64,000 nt of DNA from Chrysomallon squamiferum (GCA_012295275.1 CM022673.1:8109811-8173810), one strand, 5' to 3'. Positions 1 to 23,291 are shown, counted from the first letter of the stretch. Translations and numbers: made by a program. The notes: generated by a model not told the origin, from the letters alone.

Positions 1-666
1 TACTCGAACAGGAAAAACAAAACAAAAAGCATATTAAAGTCAAGGGCTGTTGATTTAAAATATGATTGACTAATTATAGATTTTTTTAAAAATTTATAAT
101 AGTAAGTTTTATGTAATGATTTACTTTCATAGCGGCCTTAGAGAACAGTTTGTTCTTGGTGAAAAAAGTAAACTGTTCAGACGAAATTATTTGTTACCTG
201 TGTTGATGAATAAAATATGTCTTTCTTCATTCAAGTTTATAAAGAAATCCCATAACAGATTAAGCTTTTCTTTATATGACGGTGTAGAAATCGGGACTGC
301 ATCCAGGAACGGTGCCTATTTGGAGATAATTAACTAAATCTTTTAAACTTTAGAATCATGTACAATACTAACGCTATTTTAGTAATCAATTCATAGTTTA
401 TGTGCCCAAAACAAACGTGTGCTTAAATCTTTATTGAATAATAAACTTGTTTCAAACAGCTAAATGAAATACTTAAAACAATATATGTATGTATGTATGT
501 ATATATCTATGTATGTTAGAATTTATGTATATTGTTAAACAGAATCCAGTAACTACCAAAAGAGACACTTTTTGAATATTTCAATTATACAGTTATTAAT
601 TAATTAATATATTTGTTTGTTTGTCCGTAACTTGCATGCATCGTTAATTTGTTTGTTCGTAATTCG

Positions 667-697
<31 letters not shown>

Positions 698-703
698 TTT
701 CAG

Positions 704-1766
704 TTTGGAACAGCTCATATTGTGGGGTTTGATTTCTGTGATTATCTTTGGCTTTGTGATCGTATACTGCTGCGTTGCTAGAGACACTCAGCTTTTCGAG
801 TCGGACAATGCGAAAACAGCTTTTGGCAAAATGATGGACAAAGTTGAAACACGGCAGGTATTATTATACTCGTCTTATTTTATTATTGGTATTTGTTTAT
901 TTATTTATTTACTTGCTTCACTCTACTTTACTTTATTTTATCTTTATATATAAATATAAATAAGAAATACATATATTTTTTTTTAACTCAGTAACTACAG
1001 ACAAGACAAAGCAACGAATTATAAAGAAACAACATTATCATACTGAAAATAAATCACACTGCAATTATATATTATCTTTTCCTTTTTCACACCTTAAAAA
1101 CTCTCGTAATAAAATTATATTTGCTACGTGAAATACAGTCAGAAATGTGTGCTGCTTTGTATTTTCAGAAAAACACGAGACTTCAGTGATATGCAAAACA
1201 AGTCAGGCAAACAAGAGAGGTAAAAATAGACTTCTATTTATCTGTTCTGCAAATTGTAATAAATAATTCATTCTTCTTGTAATATTAATAATAATAAAAT
1301 ATATATATATATATAAAAAAATGTTCTACTGAAAGCGTATAATGTTATTTTAAAGAATTATTTGAAATTTTCCCATTTGTATTAATAATGAATTCATTAG
1401 TTTAAATGAACTGAACTCTTATAAATATACGAACATATGTACATCTTTCTAAAACTGATTATAAGTGTTCTTTGAAGATCTCAGAGAAAAGCTGAAATAT
1501 TAAATCTGCCTATTGAAAGATAAATATCGGAACATAAACTCAAAAACATGATGATTATGACAACAGTGGTCAAACCACTGCTATACTTGTTATAATTTAT
1601 TATTGCATTTCAAATTATATTAATCTGCACTATGGGATACATAAGCAAAGCAATTTATATATTTTTATTATCAGTAGTTCCTTTACTGCCATTGATTTAA
1701 TTTTATTTATGATTATTATTTTATTTTATGTTTTGTTATGTAATGTTATGTTATGGTAAAGTATGC

Positions 1767-1814
<48 letters not shown>

Positions 1815-2134
1815 CAATACGATTTAGCAGTACAGCAGGTGCAACCCAAGAAGCCCCTTCAAGACTGTCGGATAATTACGGACATCACAACAGCAAAACG
1901 AACCTGATTGAATCGTGTGCAGATAGTCCTGACCTGGATAATACCGAACACGATCTTAAAACGGAACAAAGAGAAGTAGATTTTGCGCCCAGGACCAGAA
2001 GTGCCCAAGGTACGGACAGCAGTTCCCAAGGCAGGACCACATTCTCATCCCGTCCGGATTCCGGGATCAGCCGAATGAAGTCTCGTCCAGTCTCACGAGA
2101 ATCTGTGACAAAAATGGAACCGCAGGTTTACTGA
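704..2134 (+). CDS. 3' part of an unrecognised single-pass membrane protein gene
   Basis: I do not recognise the family. A well-formed internal exon at 704-857 follows a pyrimidine-rich TTTA repeat and CAG, and ends at CAG|GTATTA. It encodes a hydrophobic helix (about residues 4-24, LILWGLISVIIFGFVIVYCC) followed by a polar stretch with FGKMMDKVE. A last exon starting at 1836 or 1839 encodes about 98 Ser/Arg/Asp-rich residues, probably disordered, and ends in PQVY before a stop at about 2131. The two exons are not in compatible phase. A 40-nt exon at 1180-1219 (TSVICKTSQANKR) would join them, but its acceptor is weak; the stronger acceptor at 1168 gives a short KNTRLQ tail and a stop. Upstream exons lie outside the window or were not found. 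The poly-Leu run just before 1815 is a translated ATT microsatellite, not protein. Confidence 0.4.
1767..1815. repeat. (ATT)n microsatellite
   Basis: About 16 uninterrupted ATT units immediately before the last exon of the unknown membrane-protein gene. It creates an artificial poly-Leu open frame. Confidence 0.9.
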
Positions 2135-2940
2135 GAGAGAGAAAGAAAAAAAAAAAGGAAAAAAGAACTAAAAAAGTTTTCATTATCTATGATTTCTGAA
2201 AACATTTACATTTGTGATTAATCGTAAAAATAATTTGTAAAATTAAAAATCATTTAAGTGGTTATTTTTGAAAAGCGTTCTTATTTTACAGAGACTGTAT
2301 TTTAACGATTTACTTGAACATGGATTCTTTTATTTCATTTTATTATTTAATTAATTAATTAATTTATTAATTTATTTATTTATTATTACTATTATTACTA
2401 TTATTATTACTATTATTACTATTATTATTATTTTGTATTTGATTAAATAACGACAGTACTAACTAGTTAGGATAATTGGTTATTATTATTATACTTACAG
2501 CAAATGCCGTAGAAAAAGTGAGAATAACGACAATATACATGTTATTCCCTAAATGTCTTGCTTTAGTAAATATTTTCTTATACAGGTAAAACAACAACAA
2601 TAGCAACAACAACAACAACAACAAACAAACAAACAAACAACAACAAAAACTAACAAACCCAATCTCTTACGTAATTCTTAGTAGTCCATAAAAAATAAAA
2701 AATAAATAAAAATTCATTTGTTTTCTTAATTGTCTTAATTTTTTTAAATAATAAATAAAAGGACTAAATATTTGAAAATAGTTGTTCGTGAATAAATACA
2801 TAAGACAAACTTCATTAATTTTAGAACAAATGAAGTGTTTACACTGATGAAGATTATAACTACTGCGTTCCCTGAAAACCAAACAGTGCAGATTTTGGTT
2901 AATACTCAGCATTTTAATTAAATATTCTAGTTGAAAAACG

Positions 2941-2952
2941 CACGCACGCACA

Positions 2953-3007
<55 letters not shown>
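2941..3007. repeat. compound (CA)n(GA)n microsatellite
   Basis: About 30 bp of CA/CG-type dinucleotides run directly into about 37 bp of GA repeats. Confidence 0.9.
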
Positions 3008-3008
<1 letters not shown>

Positions 3009-3485
3009 ATAATATATCACTAGACGTCTATAGCTTAAAATGACAACAGATCGTATACAAGAAAAACAGCCAATAACCTAAGACATAGTTATTAACACAG
3101 GCAGAAACTAAGCTATATTTTTATTTTTTTATTTTTCTTAAACAACAACAACAACAACACCACAAAAATAACAACAACAACAACAACAAAAGAAAGGAAA
3201 GATATATAATTCAATGGAAACTTCGAATAAAGAACGCCATATTGTTGTTAATTAAAGCCCATTCTGCCATGGTCCTGATTATTGAATTTGATTGAATAAT
3301 CTTCTTCTTCGTCTTCTTCTTCTTATTATTATTATTTTAGGAACATCCCAGTTAATTTATAAATGTGTTGTAGCATTCTGATGATAGGAGAAAGGAAACC
3401 CGCTATTATCTAGATAGCGCGATAAACACATACAACGGTTTCTGGTAAACAATAGTTAATCCATATTTTTATTTATTTATTTATT

Positions 3486-3536
<51 letters not shown>

Positions 3537-3882
3537 TTTTTTTTTTTTTTTTGTCATTTAGAGCAACAATATACTATAAGTTTCTGCTCTCATGTATTTA
3601 ACAATTACAATGAACTATTGATACTTTATTTACTGATTGATTGATTAACTAAATTAACATTGTAATTTTTTTTTTTTTTAATTTAATTTTTTTTTTTTTT
3701 TAATATATGATGCTTGTTAGACCCAATTCGCCTATCCAGACAATAGATGGCAGCAATACTTTTTGAGTCTGTTTACATTTTTAACGTCAGCACCTTCAAC
3801 TCACGTTATATAACTTAATATTAGCGTTTCTTAAAAAAAAAAAAATTAAAGTTATATATTTTTTTTCTGCATGTAATTCAGA

Positions 3883-3920
<38 letters not shown>

Positions 3921-5035
3921 CATGCTATACTCGACCCTATATGTAATGGATTCAGAGGAAAATGTTGTCTGTATTTTTCGAAGGGTTTAGAAATATTAAT
4001 ACAAAACAACGTACAATAATGTACAGAAATAGTGACACAGAACTTTATAACTTTACAGACTTTTTTTTTTTATTTCAAAAGTGTCCGCGTCTAAATCACT
4101 TGAATAATTGTAGATTAATATTAGATTTGTATACAGATATACATAAGAACAATTTCCAGTCTAGTACGACTGCCTCGATATATGTCTGATAGTCACTGAC
4201 AAGTAACCATTGCTTTTACATCGGCGTTAATGTCAATGAAGTAATAACACGTTTTATCACAATCAGTTTTTGTTTATAATATCTGGAAGCCATCAACGTC
4301 GCTAGTCCTCCGCCCCAATGTTAAAATCATTGCGATGTGTCTGATACAGGCATTAGTGATATAAATTATTGGCGATCAGATAATGTGTTCTGGCTTGTTG
4401 TTTTTTTGTTGTTTTTTTTTTTATATCTCTACATAAAATATTAGTTATTGTATTTATACCAAATAACAACCGATCCAAAGAAAAATCTTTCTCTGTATTT
4501 TAAAAATGTATCTAATTATTCAAAGGGAGGGGGGAGGCACCGCACTGAAATGGATGGCACCCTGGCACCCGGTCTTTATGTTTTCTTATACCCATCATAC
4601 AGATGGTTTATTATTTTTAATAAGCCAGTCTGGGGTGCACTCTGGCAAATGCCCACCTTGTAAATCCGGCCCTACACTGAATATCATGCAATAAAACAAA
4701 TACTGTACTGTTAACTAAGTTCGTTATTGTTCACTGGCCGAGTCGGTTAAGGAAGTATTTGGAAAGAGTAATTTAATTGCTAATATAAATAGAACAGCTA
4801 TGAATCTGTAAAAGTCAGGCACAGAGAATTAAAACATTTATGTAATTTCCAGGAAAATGAAAAAGTGTTATGTATTTTAGCATTATCGACCAAATTCGTC
4901 GAATTAAGTATGTTTAGGTTCGAAGATTATTAAAATGTTTTCTGATGTTGGTATTTTCAGTATTGTTTTATTTTATAGGTGATGGTTACCTATCAGATAA
5001 AGAATTTACTGACTATTCCCTTAATGTAAGAGAAT

Positions 5036-5038
<3 letters not shown>

Positions 5039-5121
<83 letters not shown>
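5039..5121. repeat. (AG)n microsatellite
   Basis: About 40 perfect AG dinucleotides, the longest dinucleotide tract in the window. Confidence 0.95.
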
Positions 5122-5123
<2 letters not shown>

Positions 5124-5578
5124 ATTTTGTTAATACATACGAATATCCATACAGAATTACATTTAGAAAAAAGTAATTATCACATATAATTAATTAAAAA
5201 TATTATCATTCTCAAAATAATTTCCTAGATACTGCATGTATCTTTCAGTTACCTCTATCTCTCATGCAGAAACAGATAGACATTGTCGTTTTGCTACCCA
5301 GTGTAAATAATTATTTTATTTATTTTTGCGCAAGAAAATAATTTAATAAACTAAACAACTTTCGTTTTCAACTATATGAGAAGAAACTGCATCCAGCTTT
5401 TCAAAATTAATTATTCGCTAAAGAAGACTTAAGTAAATGCTATTTTTAAAAAAATAAAATAAAAAATATAATAATAAAACAAAATTTAAAAGTATAATAA
5501 ATTAATGAAGAAAAAGTTGCATTTTTTATAAATTTTTATTTCTGTATTTTACAGCAATCAGTTTGTTCTGCTTGCAAT

Positions 5579-5599
5579 CACGTGACCAATGCAGAAAAA
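5579..5599 (+). promoter_or_regulatory. E-box/CCAAT composite near a short ATG ORF
   Basis: CACGTG at 5579-5584 is followed directly by ACCAAT. An ATG at 5599 opens a 19-codon hydrophobic frame (starts MEASRYFVILL). E-box plus CCAAT arrangements are common in animal promoters. No downstream exon was found, so this may be chance or the start of an unseen transcript. Confidence 0.2.
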
Positions 5600-6302
5600 T
5601 GGAGGCATCCAGATATTTTGTAATATTACTCTTTTTTTTTGTTATACTTCATTTTTAATTACGACTGAAAGGCCAACGTAAAAAAGTTCTTTGTTTTCTT
5701 TAAAAATAATTTACCCGTACAGTGTATATTTTTCTGACCAGGTATCGCAGACACCAAATATAACATTAATACAGAGTTGTTTCCCTTAGACCATTTAGTT
5801 TGTATTCCCCACCCCATATCTAAATTCCTCCTCTTCCAGTGAAGTTGGAACCAACAGTTATCGTGTTCAGATTATCATAATCTGTAACAGCTTTCAATAC
5901 AGTTTAGGATATTTCATTTTGTAATTTTTAAAACACAAAAACGTCATCTACTTGTGCCCATTAGTTTCAAGACGAGATACATACAGTATCTTCTCACATC
6001 AACTGAAACACTACATGTAATTTACAAATCTGATATTTAAAATCATCCAAAATATTGATTTAAAAAAAATATATTAAAAAAAATGTTTTCATATTTCATA
6101 ATGATTTATTATTTAAGGAGGTTGGGTGCACATGTGTTAAATGGTTAATTTACCAGTTTTGAAAAAGACAACAAATTCTGTTTCACTCCAAACGTTTACT
6201 GTTTGTACACAGATTATAAATAAGTAGCTTGTGCAGAGTGTTATTCAGGTGGTTTTATCAGTCTTGTATGTCAAGTCTCTGATCGTATAATAGCATAACA
6301 TA

Positions 6303-6308
6303 TTTATT
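6303..6308 (-). terminator. putative GARS polyadenylation signal
   Basis: AATAAA on the minus strand, about 16 nt after the GARS stop codon. It fits a very short 3' UTR, although other signals could be used further downstream. Confidence 0.4.
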
Positions 6309-6323
6309 AGTCGACTTGCCACA

Positions 6324-16098
<9,775 letters not shown>

Positions 16099-16356
16099 AA
16101 TGGTAGATAAGGTAGAAACGCCAAATGTTTAAATCTAAAACATACAGTTGATCATTTAACTTATATCTGTTATTATTCGATCCAGATCCATGTCGTGTAG
16201 CTTTATGCAATTTCAAAATAAAACAGAATATATTTGCAGAATCAAATCCGTGCTTTATTCGGAAATGTGTTTATAACATTGTCCTTTCACTTTCATAGCA
16301 CAATGGAATTGTGGGATACTAAAGATGTCTGCGCCCATGCGGCATGACTGTAAACA
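16099..16356. promoter_or_regulatory. bidirectional GARS/OSGEPL1 promoter
   Basis: Only 258 bp separate the two diverging start codons. On the minus strand, 16302-16318 reads ATCCCACAATTCCATT, similar to the ZNF143/Staf recognition sequence. A GCGCCCATGCGGC stretch at 16331-16343 resembles an imperfect NRF1 site. Both factors are typical of divergent housekeeping promoters in animals. An ATG at 16325 opens a 16-codon frame that overlaps the OSGEPL1 start out of frame, a possible uORF. The site calls are by eye only. Confidence 0.5.
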
Positions 16357-19300
16357 ATGCTTGTTTCTAATTTGAAATCAGTTTCATTGCTGCTTCAGCT
16401 TGCAAGACAAAATGTTACATATTCCAAATATATTTATTACATGAAAAGGCTATTGCATGATTTTAAGCCAGTTTTTTCTTCTATTCATTTTCCTAAAAAT
16501 CTAAATAAATGTCGAACGTGCCCCTCAAGTAATTATGGACAGTTATTCTTGGATTGTAAATCCGTTCACAACTGCACACCTCAATCAACAAATGAGCAAA
16601 AACACAGCAAAATTAATTCTGAGCTGAGTGATGCTTTAGTCCTTGGAATAGAGACGAGCTGTGACGATACTGGTGCTGCAGTCGTCGATAACCACGGAAA
16701 TATTATCGGAGAAGCATTGCACAACCAAACAAAAACCCATATTCAGTAAGCAATAAAGTGTAAAACTCTGAATCACGCAACTTTATTTTTATTTGTTTCT
16801 AAAGATGGTACCATCTGAAAATCCAATTATTAAGACTCAGTCTGGTGCATCTCTTAGCTACGTGGTGAGATAAAAAGTATTATCCATTTATGATTTAATT
16901 TAATAAACGTCAAGAATTAACAACATTTCTGATTGCATATAAGTGTTTAATGTTCTTAATTTGAAAATATATAATTTTATAACAATGAACAGAACAGAAC
17001 AATTTAATACTTTCATAATAAATTATATTATTACAATTTTTCTCCTTTATAGATAACATATTTATTTAAAGCTTCTCTAATCCTTGGACTAAACAGTTTT
17101 AATAGATACTTGAATTATATTTTTTAATATTAATGTATGTGGTTTATTATAAACAGATTTGGTGGAATTATACCCCCAGTGGCCCGGGACCTGCACAATG
17201 AACACATAGAATCTGTTGTAAACCAAGCACTGTCATCTGCAAATGTCAGCCTACAGGTACACATTTAAAAAACATAATTACTGTAACAAGTTGTTTTGCA
17301 AATATATATATTTTGATTTAATTTATTTAGTAATTAACTGGTATTATTAAAAAATTAAGTAGAGAAGTAAGTTCTAGTGTCGTTTTGTTTTTTATGTGCA
17401 TATACATTGCACATAGCCAGTTTTGGGGTGTGTTTGTTTTGACTGAACTGGGATGTATTTCAAAGAACTACTGAAACAATGTTTTTATTTGTTTGTTTGT
17501 TTGTTTGTTTGTTGTTGTTTTTAACTAAAGATGTACAGTTTCCAAAAAGATGACTTTGATTATACAAGCATTATGAAATTTAGTTTAATTCTTACAACAG
17601 TGATAATACGTAACTATCAAATTTCAGATTATTGACATTATTAAAGCATTGGTTATTAAGGTTTACTTTTAAATTGAGATCATATAAAATGTTATGTTTT
17701 AAATGAATGAATGAATGAATTATTTTTATTATTATTTTATTAATTTTTCACATTTTTTATTTTTAATTTATAGGATTTGGATGCTATAGCAGTAACAGTA
17801 AAACCAGGCTTGGCTCTGTCACTACGTGTTGGACTCAACTATGCTGTAAAACTTGTAAAAGATTCTGGGTATATATGAATATATGAGGAATACAAAAACA
17901 CTTTTTGTTTTTTTTTTGCTTCACCTAAACTATATTACATCCCATATTAACTAATAAAGTATAAAATACTTTGAACAGAAAAGAAGCAATCAAAATTAAT
18001 GATTTCAAAATAAATTAGTGATCTGAAATTAATAATTACTCATCTTAAGATCATGAAATAATTTAAGAAAACAAAGACAAAAGCTAATTTATTATTATTA
18101 TTATTATTATTATTGTTGTTATATGTTTATTATTTTTTGGGTCATTAAATGCTAAAACAATAATCATAACATTGTATCCTAGCAAACCATTGATCCCCAT
18201 TCATCATATGGAGGCACATGCTTTGACAGCAAGGATGATAGAAAGGTGAGATATCTTTTCCAGTTTTCATGGACTAATTAATACTCCATTTTCTTTCTCT
18301 TTCTTTTTCTCTTCTTATGTCTTTCTCTATGTATTAATTAATTAATTAATTTATTTATTTTATTTAATTTAATTTAATTTAATTTTTATTTATTTTTTTA
18401 AAGTTATTCAACATCTGAATGTTAAACTGATCAAAATAAAAATTTTGACAGTAATAGTAAGGATACTAATTGATGTTATTTTTGTTTTCATGCCATTAGT
18501 TTTCAGAGAATTAATGAATCAGTTTTAAATGTCAAAATATGTGATTTCTTCATAATGATAATGATAGACAAAGCCTGACCATAATGTCTATATTTAGATA
18601 CATGTTATCTTGACATTCACCTTCTCACACCTTTTGATAAACCAAAAGGGAATATTTGTTAGATTGGGAAATTGTCAAGTGGTGTTACTTGATAGACTGA
18701 TCATGTGACTAATTATGATACAGAATTCTAATACTTCTCAGGAAAAATAAAAATTTGGCTTAGCAAACTATCTTTGTGATTTGGTTTTTGCATTTTGTTT
18801 CAGAATTGAGTTTCCTTTCTTAGTGCTGCTGGTCAGTGGTGGTCACTGTTTGCTGGCCGTAGCTCGTGGAGTCAGTGATTTCCTGCTGCTGGGACATGGA
18901 CTCGATGATGCACCAGGGGATGCTTTTGACAAGGTTTAAACAAAATTCAAAATTTTTATTTCTTTTATTTGTTGTGTAAAATTTCTTAGTGGGAAATTAT
19001 TCTTTTTCCTTTTAAGAGAAACACTGATTTTGGAATCATAATTTTACTAAATTTTTACTAGTGAATAATATTTAAAAAACATAATTGTTTATAAAGTGCC
19101 AGCAAAATGATTAATTTGGAATATTATATATGTCTTTATGCCATTTTTGTTTTTCATGTCTCCATTTTCAGACAGCTCGACAACTAAAACTGAAAAATAT
19201 GCCTGAGTTTGCTGCAGTGCCAGGAGGTGTTGCCATAGAAACACTGGCTCAAAAACGGAGACCCAAAAGCTTTCACATTTCCCCATGTTTTGACACAGAA

Positions 19301-21445
19301 ACCAAACTGTAATTTTTCTTTTGCTGGAATAAAATTTGCTGCCAAGCAGTTGATAACATCAGAAGAAATATCACAAAGTAAGATCTTACAGATACTGATT
19401 TCTTCAACAACATTTTTTTTTTTCGTTTCACCTTATAACAGTTATGAGAAATTGCAGTGAAAATTTAATTTTAATTTAATAAAATGTATTTCTTTCCTTG
19501 AAATATAACTGTAGTTTAATACCAGGGATAATTAAGTGATGTGTAATTTTATTAAATTTATCTTTTTTTTTTTTTTTTAAGATGTTAGTGCTGGTTCTGT
19601 GTTGCCAAATGCTGCTGATCTGTGTGCTTCCTTCCAGTTTGGTGTATTACAGCATTTAGCTAAAAGACTTCAAAGAGGTTTAGTGTTTTGTGAATTAAAA
19701 GGATTGCTACCAGAGTTAAATAAAACATTGGTACGGTTTTTTGTTTTATAATAAATATAATGTTGAATTGTTTTATGTTTTTTAATGCAGAAGTAGTAAC
19801 TCTATAGTATTTACAATTAATTCTATATCACATGGTATGGTGTATGATAGCCTGAACAAAGAAACAAATGCAAATCATTGAATTTTTAATTCACACACTG
19901 ATTTTGTACCATTGATTATAAGCAAAATTGTTGTCTCATCATTTAGAGTTAGACACTTCGACATGTTAAAATTGTTATGGAAACTGTTTTGTTTTCAAAT
20001 GCATTTTTATTGCAATAAAAATTGTGTTCTTCTCTATACCAGTGTTTACCCATGTCAAGAGCTTCAGTTAATAACATATCTATAGACATTGATTCTTTTC
20101 CTTGAAACTAATGTATGAAAATAATCAAAAAATATGTCTTTAGGTTGTGTCAGGAGGTGTTGCCAGTAATGAGTTCTTGCGAACTGGACTTGCCAAAGTC
20201 TGTAAACGATATAAATGTCAGTTGGTCTGTCCTCCACCTAAACTCTGCACTGACAATGGAATTATGATTGCTTGGTGAGTAGATTTGTGTTGTAATAACT
20301 TGATGTTTGGAATAATCATACTCAATATAATTATGGATAATATGATTTTTGTTTATTTTTAATCTTTTTTTATCCTGAGAAAAAAAAAAAAAAAAAAAAC
20401 CTATTATTTGTAAAGAAGTGATTTTCCACAAAAAATTATGTAGCCTATTTTATTTATAAATTATTTATTCAGTTATTTTATAGATTAAACACTAGGGAAT
20501 ATTTTTTCTAATTATAGGAATGGCATGGAAAAACTTCTGTTAAATGAAGGTTTTGCTGAAGACCCTGAAAATGTTGATATTCAACCTAGGTAAAATTCTT
20601 TGAAGTTTGTTTTCACTTTACTTAGCCTCTTTGTTCAGTTACTTTTAATGATATTTATTTTATATTAAATAAGCAGGAAAGATTTATTAATTATCTGGAA
20701 TGTACATTTGGTATTACCAGAAAATATAAAATGGAGCCAGGACATTTGATCACCAAAGAATTAAAAAAAATTGATTGTTGCCCATCACCAGTAATTTTGT
20801 TTGTTTGTTTTTTGTTGTTGTTGTTATATATATATATATATTTTTTTTTTTTTCAGGATATTATTTGAAATATTATAGAACTGACTTATTTTAAAGTCAA
20901 ATAAGACAAATGGAAATCATATCAAATAAGAAATGTTATTGACACATTTATCAAAAGCAAAACTAAAATTATTTTCATATATTGGTTTCTTTTATCAAAA
21001 CACATAATGACATAATTGCAATCAAAAGGAAATAAGATTCTTTCATTTGTTCTTGATTTGTCATTTTTATATTTCAAATAATAATCTGAAAACAAAGAAA
21101 CAAATGGAAAAAAAAAAAAAAAATGCAGGTGGTGGGTATTTGTCTGTAATTTTGTTTTTTAACTTTTAAGTTGAACAACTGTCCAGTGGGCAAAATGTTC
21201 AGGTGAACAAATATCCTACAACCTATAAAACAGTATATGTTTTTTTAATTCATTGCTCTATATCTATAGAGAAAACACATTTCTTTGTTTTTGTTTCATT
21301 GACTGGAATTTATAGACAGGTAGACATTAATTACGTAAGACTATTTTTCCTTTTCTTTTATTTCAGATGTCCTCTGGGAGTTGACATTTCAGAAGAAGTT
21401 TCCAACACAGAATTAAAATTGCCAAGGCTGAAATTACTGGACTAA
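16357..21445 (+). CDS. OSGEPL1: mitochondrial tRNA N6-threonylcarbamoyladenosine synthase (Qri7/OSGEPL1), with an apparent frameshift
   Basis: Member of the Kae1/TsaD/Qri7 family that transfers threonylcarbamoyl to A37 of ANN-decoding mitochondrial tRNAs. Exons: 16357-16745, 17157-17256, 17774-17868, 18183-18245, 18804-18933, 19172-19377, 19582-19730, 20144-20274, 20518-20589, 21367-21445. The product would be about 470 residues if the frame is intact. The first 35 residues or so are basic and hydrophobic without acids, suiting a mitochondrial presequence; the family core starts at IETSCDDTG (residue 98). The metal-binding HHMEAH motif is in exon 4, SGGH and APGDAFDK in exon 5, SGGVASN and [10 protein letters not shown] across exons 8-9, and CPLGVDIS at the C-terminus. 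Exon 6 needs one base removed from the A5 run at 19251-19255 to stay open into [11 protein letters not shown]. The gene is probably functional with a consensus error. Confidence 0.92.
19251..19255 (+). other. OSGEPL1: apparent +1 frameshift at A5 in OSGEPL1 exon 6
   Basis: Read as written, the frame stops about 55 nt later, before any conserved C-terminal motif. With four As instead of five, the frame reads [14 protein letters not shown] and continues to [11 protein letters not shown], the expected family sequence, and joins exon 7 in phase. Confidence 0.8.
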
Positions 21446-23291
21446 ATAAACTTTTGTTCATACAGTGTATTTTGTTTTATACATAAAATAATTAATATAT
21501 TTATGTTCAAAAGTGTTTATTATATACATATTTAAAAATTTATATAGAAACAAACATTATTATTGGAACATTTGATGTTACAGCTACTGAAATTAATATA
21601 ATAAAATAATTATTAAACATTACAGGCATGATGTGAAATGAAGATAATTAGATTACAAATTACAGATACCCATTGATTACTGCACTTAATTAATCTGTCA
21701 GTATTACCATGTATATCAAAACTGTGTTAATCAAATATGAAAAAAAATGGTAAAAATTATAATTGATCCGTAATAGAATGTTGACTCAAACAAAAAAATC
21801 AAATTGTACTTCCTAAATATACTCAATACATATATATGTGAGGGACTGAACTAAAAGCACAATCTAAAGGTACATAAACACCATTAATGTGTCTGAGATT
21901 TATTTCTCCTTATTTAAATTTAAAGTACTTGGGAAATTCCACCAAGACATGAGGGACATTAAAATATGGTAAACACTGTCACTGGTGCTTTCCTAAGGAA
22001 CCCAGGACAGTAATGGTCTGCCAGTATTGGTCAGGGATGTGAAATGTTATCTGTGTGACTGTGGTGAAAGAGAGTTCAAAGTAGAAGAGAGGATATCTGG
22101 CAAGGGAGAAAGAAGTTTGAATCAATTCTCTGCATTATAATTACTAAACTTTTATCAGGATATATTGTTACTGTGTATCATGGTGTATAAAAGGGCATAG
22201 GAAATAAAGATATATTTGAAATCGAACTTGTGTAGTTTTTGTGTGAGGGTGCTGTACCCTGAAGTATATATATATACTTATCTTGTTAGGAAAATATTTA
22301 AATATTTATTATGACAAAGGAGTAGTTTCAACAACGTTTATACATTCAGTAAACATTTTATCAAGTTCTTTAAGTATTTTAATTATATCAAGTTTTAACA
22401 TATAAACTTACTATTTTACTATTATTATTATTATTATTTTCACACATCTTTATAGCTTAGTTCTTCATATACATCAGTAGGGGTACACGTTCCTGAAAGG
22501 GCTCAATACGAAATAAAAGTTTTAAATACTGTAGCTACTGCGTAAGGCATGATCTCTAAATGACTGGCATTTAATAACCAACTCTACATTTGCGTGCCAC
22601 AAAATCGCTAATTGGCAAAGCTTCCTCTCCTTAAGGTTCGATACTGTTTCTTAATCAAAATGTTTAACGTCACATCAAGGATGGTTGCAATTAAAATGAC
22701 TACGTTGATCGAGTATAGTGCATAACAATATCGTTTTAAAGAAAGGATACCTATAATTTTATAAATTCCATTTATGGTTTGAACACAATTGTAATTTACT
22801 GCTGTTTTTCACGGTGTCCAAAATAAAGTAATAAAATAAAATAAAATAAAATAAAATAAAAAATAAATAAATAAATAAATGAAATGAAATGATATACTAA
22901 ATGCACTAGAGAAAAAGAGAAAAATCATAAAAGAATCGTAATTAGAAACGGATTATCAATATTTTATATTTAGATTTAGATTTATAAATGATGTTCGACA
23001 GTTGTCTGAACATTAATAAATGTGAGGTAAACTAAATTTCTATGGCTCGTGAATTAAACTCCTACAAACATAAATCACGAGAGGTTTGAAGACGACATGT
23101 AAGCAAACATTAGCACCATACAGATACAAATGAAAAAAAAAGGTTTAAACATGTTTTCCTGTTTTGTTTTATTGTGGGGGTATCATAAAAAGATAGTGAA
23201 ATTACGATTGTTTTTTCTGTTATCATTTAAACCTTTCTGCAATGAATCTACCACTGCTGGTGGAGGAATGTAGTTGAAAAGAAATGTTGTA
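21446..23291. other. intergenic region between OSGEPL1 and RBM48
   Basis: The first bases overlap an AATAAA at 21445-21450 that could serve OSGEPL1. The rest is AT-rich, with short TAAAA and AATA tracts around 22830-22880. I see no exon, RNA gene or transposon in it. The last few hundred bases should hold the RBM48 promoter. Confidence 0.5.

Larger units (their letters stand above)
2135..6323. other. gene-poor intergenic stretch with dense microsatellites
   Basis: No convincing exon was found. The stretch holds CAA, CA/GA, TTTA, AAT, GA and AAG repeats and poly-T runs. Longer open frames here are translated simple repeats. A GC-richer patch at about 4527-4685 looks unlike its surroundings and may be an old dispersed repeat. 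A CACGTGACCAAT promoter-like composite lies at 5579-5590. Confidence 0.5.

Noticed and set aside
1169-1219. 51-nt exon with a good acceptor after exon 704-857
   Set aside because: Entered in phase it reaches a stop after six codons. It is kept only as a possible alternative end, not as the main path.
2667-3020. 117-codon minus-strand ORF
   Set aside because: Its start is a translated GA/CA dinucleotide repeat, and the rest lacks any splice context or recognisable sequence.
4527-4685. GC-richer patch with two overlapping ORFs
   Set aside because: The frames overlap and look unlike protein. It is probably an old dispersed repeat, but no terminal repeats or family motif could be seen.
4735-4752. 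TGGCCGAGTCGGTTAAGG, a tRNA-Ser/Leu A-box look-alike
   Set aside because: The only B-box-like sequence (GGTTCGAAG near 4917) is about 180 nt away and no cloverleaf can be drawn. It is at most a fragment of a tRNA-derived SINE.
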